Below are positions 35,276-49,800 of a stretch of DNA of 64,000 nt, one piece after another (position 1 is the first letter of the stretch; each line of letters starts with the position of its first letter). The notes beneath the pieces were generated by a model that did no database searches, was not told where the DNA came from, and saw only the letters and a program-made list of their open reading frames with translations. The stretch is taken from positions 20,840,956 to 20,904,955 of the forward strand of contig NC_052402.1 in the NCBI RefSeq assembly GCF_009389715.1. Direction: 5' to 3'. The position numbers and the translations under genes are program-made. The stretch comes from Phoenix dactylifera (taxonomy: Eukaryota; Streptophyta; Magnoliopsida; Arecales; Arecaceae).

Positions 35276-37867
35276 ACAACTTGTGATTGTTAAATAAATT
35301 GAGTCCTCAAAGGTTGATTTTTTTTTTTTTTGATAAAAAGAAGATGGGGAATTGTCAAGAGGAACTCAAGGTCATTTTGCAGCTAAGATGTATTTGTTTT
35401 TCTATCATGGAAAAAGAAAAAATGGTATGCTGGCCTTTTGGCTGGTCTTGCTTTTGGGGAGGATCGTAGGATCCTTTATGCTACGTGGTTTGCATCATAT
35501 GTAGTTTTATGGCACTCGATGGCCGTTATTAGGAGATGGACAATATTATCAATTGCGACATGCCATGTATAGTATATGAGACCATATTATTTGATGGTTA
35601 TCCATTTTCTGATAGCAGGCTATCGAGCGTTGGAGCTAACTGCATCATATGGAACCATAGCAAGGATTTTCTTTTACCTTTTGGAGTTGCCGGTGTAGGG
35701 GGACCTAACTAGTTAATATTTTCTTTTCTTTAGTCCCATGGCGATCCTTGTGCGCGCATGTATGTTTTGTTTGGAACGATAGAGGGGAATTTCTTTTATG
35801 ATTAATCTAATGCTCGCAAACAAAAGCTATTATAAAGCTGAGAAAATCAAACTGGTTCATTGCACAAGAAGTTTGAAATATTCTAGTTGTACACCGTTCG
35901 AAGGGCCCACAATGTCATGCCATCTTATGCGGGGAGACATCTATTCTTGATCTATAATTCCGGCAGTGGTCCCTTTGGCTAGTGCCGGGTTTTGCACTCC
36001 CTCTTACTCTATGTGACGTTCTAATCTCTTAGATTTTCGTCAATAAGTAGGGTACTATTTCCATCCATTTTCATTAGAACAAAAGACAAGTTAACTGTTT
36101 AAATATAGTAATTTTATCGTTATTGCAATCTAAACTGATTATTAGTGTTATAATGAGAAAACATTAAATGGTGTTTTCGGAAAAAGAAATCCTGCTTTAA
36201 AATAAGAAAATATGGTGGAAATTTTCAAGCTTTAATCTTTCATTTTATCACTAGAGTTAGTTTCTCCAAATCCTACCTCATCTTCCCGCAATTAGCTTCA
36301 GACAAAGTCACGGTCACATTTTCGGCCTCTGTCTAGCCAACATCTGACCGTGCATGAGTTTGCTGGTTTATGGATCGACCTGAAAATTATGAAAAGTATT
36401 CGCATTAAGTTTGAGTTCGTTCAAGCTAGACTCCTCGGTAGGGCCTTAAAAGTGGATGGATTTACCCTTTCTCAATCTAGAATTAGCTCAACATTAACAC
36501 GCTCCAAGTCTTGGATTAAGGAAAAAGACTTATATGATTGGTTACGAATCACCAAGTGACATGATTCGATCCAAAACTATTAAAACTTTTACTGTCACAG
36601 CACTCCCTGAGTTTAAGAAACTAATTTGGTTTTGAATTATAACTTTTAAGTAGTTAATTATTAGTATGTATCATATGTGATGGTCAATTAATCTTGTGCC
36701 AAATGTGGTGCCAGCAAAGCCTACATGTTTAATTACTGTTTTGGTTCATGATGGCTAAAATATAACAATGTAATCAACTTATACATAAAATTTTATGGTT
36801 TGTCTTATGAATTGTCTTTGACTTGATTCTATCCAAAAACATGATGAAGTAAACAAATAAATCCTAAACCTGATCTAAAAAAATGCATTTTTTCTAGCTG
36901 TCCAAGAAAAAAAAAGGTAAAACAACACAATACGCTGGGTGCAGTGTTTGAACCTTCTAAATGGTCTTTTAAAAATTAAAGCAAATGCCTCTGAGATGGA
37001 TTCAAGCTTAAACAACCCCCGGCCGCCCAACACAAAGGAAAAAGAAACCTTAAAAAGAAAAAAAATGTCACGGTACAAAGCAATTTGCCTTTGACGACCT
37101 CAATTATTTGCCTAGAAAAATATTTTCTAGGTTGGTTGGTACACTAAAGATGGTATTTCAGTACTTGTGTAAGTTAAAATTAGAGAGCATAGTTGATCTA
37201 GCAAAGTGACTTAGGGTCCATTGTATAAAATTCTATTTTACTTTTAAAAACATAGATTAAGAAACGTGACTGAAAATTATCTTTAATGATACTTTTTTTT
37301 TTCAATAACTGCTATAAGAGTTTAATATTTATATTAGTAGAAATCTTACAATTCTAGAGAAAAGAGAACATAAACAAATGGTAGCTATAGATATGTGCCC
37401 CTCCTCTCTCCATCTAACGTGAGGGAGAGGCTCTCAGCACTCCTCCATGTGGTATTTTTGAGCCAATGAAACAAGAAAATGACGACATTAAGCCAACCTC
37501 TCTACGTAGCACATAAAATTACTCGTATCACTGGAACTAACTAAACTAAAATTGAACAATCATTTTCAGCACTATACTTCCTGACAAGTACTACTCCATG
37601 ATTGGATATATGTCATCTATTAAAACAAATCAAACCATTCTATTCTAAAATGGTTTGCTATTTCCAACACCACATTTCCTAACTAATGTTACTATGAGGG
37701 CTTGTTAGTACCTACACCATAAAACAACACATTGGAAGTCACAAAAGAAAGTCATGGCAGAAAGCCTTAACACCAAATCTAGTCTTTCATCTAAGCTCCC
37801 ACAAGTTCCAACCATGCCACGAACAGTTCGATAGATCTAACATCCTTGCTGCAGATGTTCAATGACA
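35276..37867. other. Convergent intergenic region and two 3' UTRs
   Basis: Lies between the stop codons of the P450 (+) and the TOM1-like gene (-). The first few hundred bases probably hold the P450 3' UTR and the last few hundred (to 37867) the TOM1-like 3' UTR. The middle is AT-rich with no recognised gene or repeat. Confidence 0.45.
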
Positions 37868-40800
37868 TTACTGGATAGGGTGGTATTGTGCTGACACTCG
37901 TTTACGAGGAAGTTTGCGGAGGATGTATAGAACAAGTGCTGAAGGAAGGATCTCAGCCAGCTGTTCAATACAAATTTTAATGTGTTACAACATCAGATGT
38001 AAGCAATTCTGTCAGCTAAAAGACTATATAAACTTACCGTGTAATAGATGAGGTCCAAAATTGGGTGATCCAAAACCTCAAGAGATGCATCAGGATCAAA
38101 CGCGGATAACCCAACCTACAAATAGGAAATGGATATACGATAGAATAAGTAAATGATTAATGCAGTGAATGGAAGCAAGAGTAGTCAACAAGTAGCTCAC
38201 AGAAAATTTTACTGCAATGACCTACATATGCTTAGTTGTATAATACCAAATTATGATAAGGAATGTAGGATTGTTCCTTCCTATTTAGACAAGATCTTGG
38301 ATAGCTGCTACAAATACCCATCAGAGATACAAAGTTTACCTAAGTCTGAAAGTTACATGCATAACTATTAATTATAAGGAGAAGTATTTAGACACCTCCT
38401 CAACTTATAGTCAATTTCACTTAGTACCCCTCGAGTTTAATAGTTTTAAAGTGGTCTTTGAAGTAAGTTGAGTAGTTTAGTATGATCCTGCCATCCATCT
38501 TTGTTTACCTAGCCTCACGGGATTCCATCATGTGATGGTCACGTCAGGTTTATATATATATATAAAAGGATGTCCCAAGCAAGTACCAGGATGCTCGATC
38601 GGGATGGTCACCAAGATAGGATGAGATGTGAGACATCTCGTTCTATAGGAAAACCAAGATGTCCCCATCCCGTAGGATTTAAAACCTTGGTGGTGATGGC
38701 AATAATGTTGGTGGTGAGCGATGAAGGGAGTAACATAACGAGGAGAAGGGGAGGAGAAAAGGGAGGTTTAGGTAGTGATGATGGTTTTGGAGGGAGGAAG
38801 AGGAGGAGAAGCGCTACATGCAATAGTGGTGGTTCTAGTGATGGTGCTGGTGATCGGGTGCGAGGGGAGGAAGAGAAGGGAGAGAAGAGGAGGTGCACGA
38901 AGCGACAGTGGTTCCAACGATGATGCTGGTGGTGAGCTGTGCAGGGAGGAAGGGAAGGAGAAAAAAGAAAATGAGGAGAATAAAAGGATAGGAGGAAGTA
39001 GAGCTGGACCAAATCCTTCCAAATCGAGCTAGTTGGGAGGGAAGAAAGGCGGGAGGAGAAGAGGAAGAGATGGAAAACAAGAAAAAGAAAATGGCGAGCT
39101 CGTTGGTGGAGGACAAGAGGATGAGAAGAAGAACAAGATAAGGAGAGGTTGCAGAGGAGGAAGACTATGGCAAAGGCAGATCAGGCTAGTGGCAGAGGTG
39201 ATCAGAGGTAGATGGGGTTGTGAGCAAAGAAGAAAGATAAGATCAGGTCCTTGGGAGGAAGCCGTGTCTCAATTAGGGGGCTAAAAGCAGAAATGATGGA
39301 TGGTTTCCCTTTTCATAAAATGTGAAAACCAGGAATCTGGTTTTCACTATCTTAAAAACTTGGCTCATAGTTTTTAAAAACATCAAAAAAAAAAAAAAAA
39401 ATCTAAGCACCGAACATGGTTTTTGCCTTGTTTATGTAGTTTTCAAAAAACAAAAATAAAAATCATAAACTGGCAAACGTGCCAAACATGCCCTAAATTG
39501 TCAATTTCTATGAAAATGTTGGGCACAAAATTGTTAATTAATAGGTTGTGTAAGTAATCCTTCTTAACAAAAAGAATATATCTCACCCTATCACAACAAA
39601 TGGATCCGTGGAACCTAAAATACCATTATCCTGGAAAAATAAGTCCATTTGTTTCGTCTATTCAGCCTCCGTCCAGAATCTAGATCCTTTAAGAAAAAAG
39701 CAAACACTCACTAAGTTTGGCTATAAGTCTCATCATGCATGCCCAAACTATCTCAGGGATTTGCAGATAATTTTGCCCACCATCTTTACCACTACCAAGC
39801 TTCTCTTTCTTTCCTTCTCCACTAATCATCCTAGTTGACAAAACTATAATCTTTGTCATTTGTTCCTGTCAAGTTCAAAAACTATTTTCCTTAAACAATT
39901 CAAGTTTTGGTTTCCTTGAGGTGTAGAAACTTGGTTAATGGATACTCCATGACACACTTCAACATAGCAAATCATGATGCCATCCCCACTCCGTGTCAAG
40001 ACTTTACAAAAGCTGTTAGGTATAACATAACTTTTAAAAAAAGATGATGCCGCTTTCATCAAATCATGGAGCAACTAATCTAACTAATAGTTTAGTACAT
40101 TCATACACACACTACCAGAAAACACGCGTATAGTGACGGAAAACTAGTGACGGACCGTTATCAGTCACTATTTGTGACGGATTAGTGACCAACAGAAATT
40201 TGGTCACCATGGTGTAAACTTAGTAACAGATTAGTGACAGACCGGTCACAGAATACGCGGATAGGATGGGCGCCAAAACTTAGTGACCACCATAGTGACG
40301 GGGTATCTGTCACACAACTGGTAACCAAAATTGCAACCAGACAGTGACAAACTCAGCCGTCACAAAAATCGTAACCCAAGTGTTTATAAATTTTTAAAAG
40401 ATTATTTTTGGCAGTGACGGGTTATTGACAAAAATTTCCGTCACCAAATTTAATTTTTAATTCCAAAAATATTAAAAATATTATTTTTGAGTAATTATAA
40501 CTTAAAAAAAAGGTAAAAAGAGGAAAATCCAAAATGAAACTAAGTGTGCCCGCCGCCTTGTCCAAATCTCTTTGATAGCCCAAATCCCAATCGCTCTCCA
40601 AAACGGTATGGCATTCCTAGCAGATTCGTCTAAGCATACAAGCATGCCAATAGTATCTAGAATCGAAAAGAAGAGAGGTGAAAGGTTGGCAGCGTAAGCC
40701 TTGATGTAAGAATTTTTACTACCGTAATATTATCTATTCAAAGGAGGATGAGCTAGAACTATGATTCTACTTTAAGAATTATGAATAAATTAAGATAACT

Positions 40801-43800
40801 AAAGTAAAAAAATAAAAATAAATATATAAATGAAGATAAAAATAAAAATAAAGTTTACTGTAGATGTTTTTATTGGTCAAAATATTTCTTCTCAGAGTTA
40901 CATTCTCCATCCAATGATCCAATCTGTAGCGTAGATCCCTACAATAAATAAAGTACATTCTCCACCTCCCACCTCAAAACCCTAACCCTATCACCCTAAT
41001 ATCCTCTTAAATCCATGTCCTCCCGGAACCAGAACAGGCCCCCTCCCACCCCGGTCTTCGACCCCACTCCAAGCCCCTCAAATGTAAGGTTTGCCCTCTA
41101 CTATCGTTCTCCTAGGGGTAGGGTTTTGGCTTCTAGGGTTTTGGATTGATCACTGGTTCGGTTCTTGCAGAAGATGGAGAATTTAGATGAGGCGCCTGTG
41201 GACAAGCGAAGGAAGATTGGAGCAGGGGCGGCCCAAGCCTTAGGCCGCCTAAGGCCCCAGCTCGAAGGAAGATTGGAAGATTGGAGCAGGGGCGTCTCCT
41301 CAGTCCTCCGCCTCCCTGCCCCGCCTCCCCGGCATCCCGCGAGGCCGCGACCTCCTCGCCTCCCTCCCGGCTGCCTGCAAGTCTTCTCCGCGCCAGCGAG
41401 CCGGTGAGGTCGTCTCCTCTGCCTCCCCGGCATCCCGCGACCTCCTCGGCTCCTCGCCTCCCTCCCGGCTCCCGTCCGGCCGTCCCCTGACTCACGTCTG
41501 TGAGACTGCGACGGTGCAACCCCATCTTCTTCACGTCAGGTCGTCAACCCGCTGCACTTGAGTTGTAACTTGTAAGTCTTTCTCTGACTTAAAGACGTTT
41601 GATGAAATGCCTAAACCAGTAAACCATATGTTATTTCTTTCTGTTTTTTAGGCAAAGGATGGGAAAGTCCATTGGATTCATTGCATTTATGATTTATATA
41701 AGAATATGAGATGAAGAATGATAGAAAAGGAAAGAAAAACAAAGTTAAAATCAAAGCTGTTGATGTCTAAGCATGATGGTTTAATTTCTTGTTTTGCTTG
41801 GAGAACTTCAAAGCTGCATTTTGGTTGCACAACATTTTGAGGTTCAGGATGGTAGATGTCAACCCAAGCACAACCAAGATCATGAGGTTGGGCTCCACAT
41901 AATTAACAGTTTACCTTGCATCATAATGTGGTAAATGGTAATGTAGGTATACCATATAGATCAGTTCACATGGGGGTCTGGAAACCAGTAGTTAGGTGAA
42001 TCACACGGTGTTGTCACATGTGGCCTTTGGTATCATGGTTTATTCATGCAAGATTCTTTCTTGGGATTACTTTGTTCACATCTAGGGAGGATGTGGAGAG
42101 GCTTTTGGGTGAGAAGATGAAGGGGAAGAACCAGAATGATTACAAGGTAATTGGTCTGAAAATTTCCCATTTTGTTGAATTTTTGCCCATTTTAACTGAT
42201 TTTGTGGGAATTTTATTTATATTATAGGGAAAGAGCGAGCAGATGATAAAATACATAAAGAAACTAAGGACTTGTATCAGATGGTTCATGGAGCTTGAAG
42301 ATGGGTATTTGGCTGATCAGGAGAAACTCAGAAGTATGTTGGATTCTAAAGAGAAAAGGCATGCAGAGATTGGTAAATGTCACTTATGCCTTTTAATTCG
42401 GACTGCTAATTGTTCATTGATTGGCTGTTAAAAGAAATCTTTTTTGATTAGAAGTTTGAAGAACTAGGTGTTTGTAGTATTTATTTGGTCGGTTTTTATC
42501 TTCTGTAGAGGCTCAGATGAGGGCCAAGGTTGAAGAATTAAATGCAATTATCCAGGACCTTCAGAGGCAGCATGCATCTTTGCTGGAAAGCTTCAGAAAG
42601 GAGGAAGCTGACAAATTGATAGATCTTTTGAAAATTTCTAGTTCTTCTGTTAATTGTTTGGCATGTTTCTGATGGCAGATTTGAAAAATGACAGGCCTTC
42701 ATTAAATCTTATGAGATGGAAAGAGAGGCAAGGATTGCAGTTGAAAATTTGCGGGCAAAATTATCCGAAGAGCTAGAAAAGGTCAATCCAGTTCTTTCCT
42801 TTATTTTATAACTACTATTGCAAAAATCAATTCTATGTAGTGCTTAATTGTTGCTGAGTGAAACCAAAGGATAAATATATTTAGAAGCACCTTCTAGTGA
42901 TATTGGATGAAAAAATCTTTTCCATGGGTTCTGTTTTTGAATAGGATAGACGGTCTTAATCTGATATAGCTAGAAGATAACTTGTTTTCGTATGACAATA
43001 TTATTTCTTAATTGAGTTTACTGTTTACTTTTGTACTCCATGCAGTATAACATTAGATTATCCTTTTAACTGAATGCTGTCCATCTTGTGCGATAGCTAT
43101 ATGCCTTTGCTTCTCCTTACTATAATTGTATAACAGTCGGTGGGGACTCTATTTTGAGAATTGTTTAGGTGTACAGCAGTTCATCTTTAGGTTCTGCAAT
43201 TCCAGATCCATTAAATACAGAGGTGCTGTAATTTGGAAACAAGCCTAATGTTCTCTGCTAATGGTCGGTCTTTAGATGTCATTCTCGCACACTGAAGTCT
43301 TTGTTGGTTATTATGCTCTCAAGTGGAGGTTCATAGTGTGACAGGTTCATCTTGTACTTACAACTATCATACCTTAGGTGGTATTTGAATATCATATTTG
43401 AACTAGTTTAATTCCTGAAACTTGGAGCTAAAACCCTCCATACAATAATCTGTTTCTGCCACCCATCTTTCACATCTAATTGGCTCATCATTAAATTTAT
43501 AAAGACCCAATATCAATCAACTTTTCTATTTTTGTGGTTTGGTTACTGGTTGGAGTTTCTAAATAAAACAAAATGTCCAATTCTGATTGTGGTAGAAATG
43601 AAAATAACGCCTTAATAAGAATGACGAAGAGAATATAATAGCATGATCACTTTCCATGTCTTGAATTTACCATCACTAACTTGAATTTATGTGTTTGTTG
43701 CATTTAAAGTATTTAGTTTATTTTCTAATGAATATTTTTTAAATTGCAGGTTTCTTGATTATGAGGTCAGTCACAAAACTATTGCAATCATGCACCAATT

Positions 43801-46800
43801 TTTCAATGGTCCTTGGTTGTCATGGAGGGAGGTCTCTGCGCATGCTAAAGTTGGAATGCTTCATTATGATTGCTTTTGCCTTAGATGATAGGTCTTTGCA
43901 TTCCTAGGAGGAATGAAATCTCTGTTGATCTCTATGACATGCTTTTGGATTTTGATTTTGATGGATTTAGGACATGTTGATGTCTATTTTGAATGATGTG
44001 TTAAATGACTTTTGCGTAATGTTGAATGCCTTTGCTATTAATGATATTATTATTATTATTATTATTATTATGAGCCAATCAATGTACCAAATGTACCAGA
44101 TTATTGGAATGTGATCAGTGACCAAATTTGGTTACTGAATTGTTTATCAAGTATTGTAACGAGCAGCCATAAATTTAGTGACAGGATTTTGGTTACTAAA
44201 AATTAATTTTGCTCAGTGAGTTGTGACAAATTAGTAACGGTAATCTTGTTACTAGGTCAGTGACGGGATTAATGACAAATTTAGTAACGAAATTTGTGAC
44301 CATATTTGTGACGACTAAATCTATCACTGAAGGTTGTGACAGATTAGTGACCAAACTTGTGACCGAATACTGTGACAAAATTAGTGACCAAGTTACCTTC
44401 GTCACTAACTCAGCGACTGGATAGTGACGGAAAATATGTAATTTTTTAAATATTTAATTTTTGGATTTGTAACGGCTTAGTGACGGCGGTTCTGTCACGG
44501 TGTTTAGTGACGGGAATCGCCGCCGTCACTAAAAATTTAGTGACGCGTGTTTTTGTAACCAATTCAGTGACGGGAGCTCCGGTCACAAATTCCGTATTAG
44601 TAACCGGAAACACGATATAGTGACGGAAATCTCCGTTACTATACGCGTGTTTTCTGGTAGTGACATCTGCAAACATCTATATAGCACAAACATGATCCTG
44701 TGTCTGATTTCTTGAAGGGCATGTTTGCTTTCATAGATGTGGCAGAAGTTGAAGTCTGTCCACTTTGGGTGACTTCAGACACTCCCCTTCCAAAGTTGCT
44801 GAAGTCACCTTTTAGTTGTGATGTGGCAAAGTGGGACTTCTGTGGGAAGTTGACTTCAAGACCACTTTGGTGAACCAAGCAACCTAAAGTCCATGCTTCC
44901 ACCGGAAGCAATCTTTGGGCTGCCAACCTCACCCCAACCAAACATGCCCAAAGTATCACATGGCAGATTCTTTTGGATACCTAGACTCCCTCAGTAATGT
45001 TCAAGATATAATTCTTATCAAGAAAGAAAACCATGTTTAGCACTCCCATCTATGTTTCTCAGTCTTTCCATCATCAAGGATCTAGATCCTTGAAGCATTA
45101 TGCAAGCACCCTCGGGATCTAGCACTCAGTCTCATCATACATGATCAAACTATCTGAGATTTGAAAATAATTTTGCCACCAGCTAGTCTTTACCAAGATT
45201 TCAATACCCATTTAACTTGATCCTCGCTACATTTGCCACAGCTCAACTTACTATTTATTATATGCTCTATTTCAAGTCATTGCACAAGTGCCAAAACTAA
45301 AACTAGAAAATGGGTAATGAACACACTACAGAAACTTCACAAAATGTCATAAGCATGCCACAATCATGGAATATACATCTACCAATGTCATCCTTCTGTA
45401 TTTGACCATGGCAATCTACCCCATTTTATTGCCAATAAATTGGCACTCATCCAACTTACCATCCTTTTGTAAAACAAAGGCAGCATACAAAAACATGATG
45501 GTTTTAGAGCATTTCTTGGTTGGTCATTGCAACTACAGCCTCATCTTCATATTTTATTCTATCAAACAATATTCCAGTAGATTTCTTTCAATTTAATCAA
45601 ATTATTAACTTTTGAAACAGGGTCGGCGGAACCGTCTCGAACCGGGAAGTTCCAGTCGTACCGAGCCATCCCGGGGTCAGTTCCGGCAACGAAAACAAAA
45701 TTTATTGCCGGAAGGGGAGAAGGAGAAGGAAAGAGAGAAAAAGAGCGAAAGGGGGAGGGAGAGAGAGGGAGAAGGGGGAAGGCCGACGGAGGGTCGTGGA
45801 GGCTTGCGGAGGGCTGGCGGCGACCGGCGCCCAAGCAGAAGGCGGAGGTCGTGGCCGGGTTCCATGTTTCGTTCTAAATAGGGGTCCGGCCGCTAAAAAA
45901 TTTCGCAATTTTAAGTGAAATCAAACGAAATAGGGGACCCAGTCGTAGCCTCCGCCTCCTACCCGAGCGTCAGCCTTCGCCGGCCTCCCTCTCCCCCTTT
46001 CTCTCTTTTTCTCTCTCCCATTCGCCCTCTTCCCCGCCTTCTATACTGTGTCAGTATAGGCCCGGCACAGCACGACACGGGCCCATACCGACCCGTGTTG
46101 TCGGGCAGCCGGTCCAGTGCCCGATACTGGCATAGCAGACCATGCCTTGAAACCTATTCTTGGTGTAAACCAATTGGACATCAAAATAATAATGCATGTT
46201 GTTGATCCATCATACATGTTTTGATCTAGTCAGTTTTGGTTTTGAACGAATTTTGTTATGGAAACATGTCACGCTTGATACTCATGATAATATTCTTTTT
46301 GAGTAATGTTATTATATGATGATACTCAGATAAATGCACTCTAATAAACATGACCACTTGTAGGAGTTCTAAGACACATTTGAGGGGAACATCATTTTAG
46401 GATTATCTATCATAAAAAATAAAAAAAATATAATTATAAGTATTTTAAGATAAAGCATACCATGTGACTAATGATTTCATTCAAACTAGTAGGCTCAAAC
46501 TGAACAATATAAATGCATATCCTTTTCCTTCTTTTCCCCCTTCCAAGAGCATGTGAAAATAAGATCATAAAAACAAGAGCTCTCCAGTACCAAGAGCATG
46601 ACTAAACCACAATAGTGTATTCTTTCTATGAATTATTATTTTTAATTTTGTAAAAAAATAAAATCTTTTCCATAAGAGAATATATATCAACATGCAATAT
46701 TATGCTATCAAAATAGGCACGCAACATGTTGTTCTCATTCTATGGAAGGTGACATTTTATAATTTATACTAAACATCACTATAACTTTGAAACAGCAAAG

Positions 46801-49800
46801 TGCATTTAATACTTGAATACTTACCACAAAGCATCTTATGAGGAAGCAGGTGAAGCATATTGCTGTAACAGATCCGACCTGCAGTGCACTCCAAAATATG
46901 AAATTATAATCAAAATACTCAGTAGTTACCTAAAATACTTTCTAGAACACAGAACAAAGAAATTATTATTTATTGATGCTTATGAAAACTGATTCAAAGA
47001 AGAAAAAGGATCAGAAAGAACAAAAAGGAAAGGGAGGTCAGAGGGAAAGATCTGTATTCTAAAGCTCTACAAGGATAAATATTTAGATGTTGCGTCAATT
47101 CACTTAATCTAACTATCTGAATTCCAATAAGTAACACATTTGAGCTTGACTAATTACTGAATTATAGTCTACAATCCGGTCAAAATAATAATAAAAGAAT
47201 GACGAAGACATAATATTTAATAATTGAGCATCATTATTGCTAATGGGAAGTCAAATCATTTTATTATTAAGGGAAACCAGTATGTTCTTGAAAATTAATG
47301 GTAAGCAGAAAAACATAGTGTAAAATGAAAAGGGATTAATCATGGCTTCATTATGTCTCTTTTGGAATAATATCGATCAAAATTCGCAATCTCGGTACCA
47401 GACCCGTACTGGTGTCGCACTAGTATAGTGTTAGTACAGTACAATACGGAGTTTTTTTGGCATACCAGTACACCATCCGGTTCGGGCCAGTACGACATAC
47501 CATGATATTGATGCTAGATGAAGATCAATGTCTCTCATAGCCATCATGCAATTTATGGTATCGAAAAGTTATATCCTTTTCTAAATCCATGATTTATTTT
47601 TTTTAAATGTGTCTATGGAGTGTTTTAAATCAATAACTTTCATTCATAAACAAGAACCAAAAACAAATTGTTTGGATGGTTATGGCACTGCTATGAGGTT
47701 GTCGAATTATATTTATGAAGAATTTTCTGAACATGTTGAGTTCTATAAGAGTTCTATTAGATTCTAAGTCATTTGTTTATCCACACATACACACACAATA
47801 TGCTCTAAAATATAATTTTAATACCATGTTCAGAGGCGCAATAACATGGAAATTTTCATTCCAACCCCTGCTTCCGCAGCGGCCAGCACACTCATAAAAT
47901 CATGTACTCCTACAGAAAAGGTCTACGCATGGAGACACTCAACATTACAATCAAAACTTATACAAGATTCTACTAGGGAAACAAGGAATGAGCAGGCATT
48001 ATTTTTTCAAAAGGAATGCAATGTTCGTAAATTGCCTAAATAAAAATTAAATGCACTCTGCACCATGCAACCAAGCAGAAATTCTTATGAGGCCCTGGTA
48101 TTTTTTGTACACATAAAATTTATCAGTATAAGAGAGAGATTGACAATATATACATTATAGATGATATATAAAAATAAAAGAATCCATTTACCTCTGCAAA
48201 AATGAGAAAAAAAAGAGTAATTGCTTAGTCAAGTGGCTACATTTGCAAATTATGGCTACAAGTATTTTATATACTTGTTTCCTTTTATTTGTTTATATCA
48301 TTTTTGCAACTATTTAAGAGTGTGTATGTTTGCATGCAAGTTGATAAACCATATCCTTCACAATGAACTGAAACATGAAAAATCCGAAGACAGTTTCTCT
48401 GAGAATTATTATATATGATGATTAAATGATTTATTTCCCAACAATAGAATAAAAAGTTTCATTCATCTATCATTGAGAACTAGCCCAGGCAATTGAATTT
48501 TGATCTAAATGTCTTTTAGGATTCATATAACTAAATAAAAGGTGAGAATCATCAATTTGTATGGTCCACTATGAGTGCTGGCACAAGATACAACTAAGTT
48601 GCTCATGCCTAGAAAAATTAGAGCCCATATGTGTTTATATATGAAGAGAGAGAAAGAGAGAGGGAGAGACAGAGAGAGATGACTCGGAACCTTCAAGCCC
48701 TGATGGGCTAACTAAATAGAGGACCCACAACAATGATCATGACCTACAACATGTCTTGCAAGTCTCATATCTATGCATTGAATGACATGAAATAGATGGT
48801 ATCAGTAGGGCTAGAATAAAATTTATGACAGGGAATACTACACATTAAAAGATGTATGAACATAAGTTTAACAGGGTTGGCTTCTTCTAAAAAATCAATC
48901 AAATTAATATACTCATCTTGTATTTGTTTGATGCATAGGGTGCAGCCACCAAAACATCTGATTTTTTTTTTGGTTTTCTAGACAATTTAAAAAAAAGGCT
49001 CAGAACTGGGCACTGTGGATTTTCAATTCAGATAGTCGATTTATTTGCACTGAAAAGATTTGGGCTCCAATCCCGCTGGTAGTATTCTCTCCCTCTTTCT
49101 GTGTGTATATATGTAGGTGCACATGTATGTGTGCGTCTAAAGAGATGGATGAACAGATAGAAATATAGATATAGATACCACGTGAAGAAACATGATCAAT
49201 ATCTGGTTCATCCTTTTATCCAGCATTTAGATTTCTTTATAAAGTCTTTAACTAACTTCCCTCATTAACTTATAAGAGAAGATCCTACCTCATGAAGCTT
49301 CTTTCTTCTCCCTTTTGATTCAATGGGGAAACGCCTCAGCATGAAAAATAGCCTATGAACAGATTCAGATATGATCATGAAAAAAGGCTGCAGAAGACAA
49401 AATATCTAGGCAAAACAAGAAACTGACACAAACAAGTTTACCTTCCTCCATATACCAAGAATCCAAGTGCAGCTAAGAATGATACCACTGAAATTGCAAA
49501 AGACATAACCATAAACACAAGCATATCAAGACGGTTAATATTCAACCAAGTCAGATTGAGAGAGAAATCATAATATACCTACTATGAAGATCTTTCCAAT
49601 TAACTCCACAACACTATTGTCATTTATCCAGAGGTATGTCCATATACCAACCTGACAGAAAGTGATTTCCATTAAAGTGCAAAAAGGCACTACATGACTT
49701 AGAGCAACAAATTACTTGTGACCAGTAGAGAATTATCAATCTGCTAAAGTGGTCAGCAAAAAGCACTTATTTGCCAGGAAGTAGCTACCATTAGGCCTTA

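Larger units (their letters stand above)
40110..44662. mobile_element. CACTA (En/Spm) transposon, 4553 bp, carrying kinesin gene fragments
   Basis: Begins CACTACCAGAAAACACGCGT and ends with the inverse (ACGCGTGTTTTCTGGTAGTG); the terminal inverted repeat is about 31 bp with one mismatch. A perfect 3-bp ACA duplication flanks it (40107-40109 and 44663-44665). Both ends hold many subterminal repeats (GTGACGG, TTAGTGACC and inverses) within about 350-550 bp. CACTA ends, 3-bp duplication and subterminal repeats are diagnostic. No transposase ORF is seen, so it is non-autonomous. Inside are kinesin-14 exons (41015-42781) and a GC-rich imperfect repeat near 41300-41490. It sits in intron 9 of the TOM1-like gene, with the captured exons antisense to it. 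Confidence 0.93.

Noticed and set aside
38570-39284. Lys/Arg/Gly-rich ORFs as a possible RNA-binding gene
   Set aside because: Low-complexity GA-rich DNA with equally open frames on both strands and no domain.
41101-41534. Arg/Gly-rich minus-strand ORFs
   Set aside because: Antisense of the GC-rich repeat inside the CACTA element.
45562-45908. Ser/Pro/Leu-rich minus-strand ORFs
   Set aside because: Come from GA/CT arms of fold-back copy 3.
49060-49085. tRNA-like box B (ctccaatcccgctgg)
   Set aside because: No cloverleaf or second box at the right distance; no tRNA gene is supported anywhere in the window.
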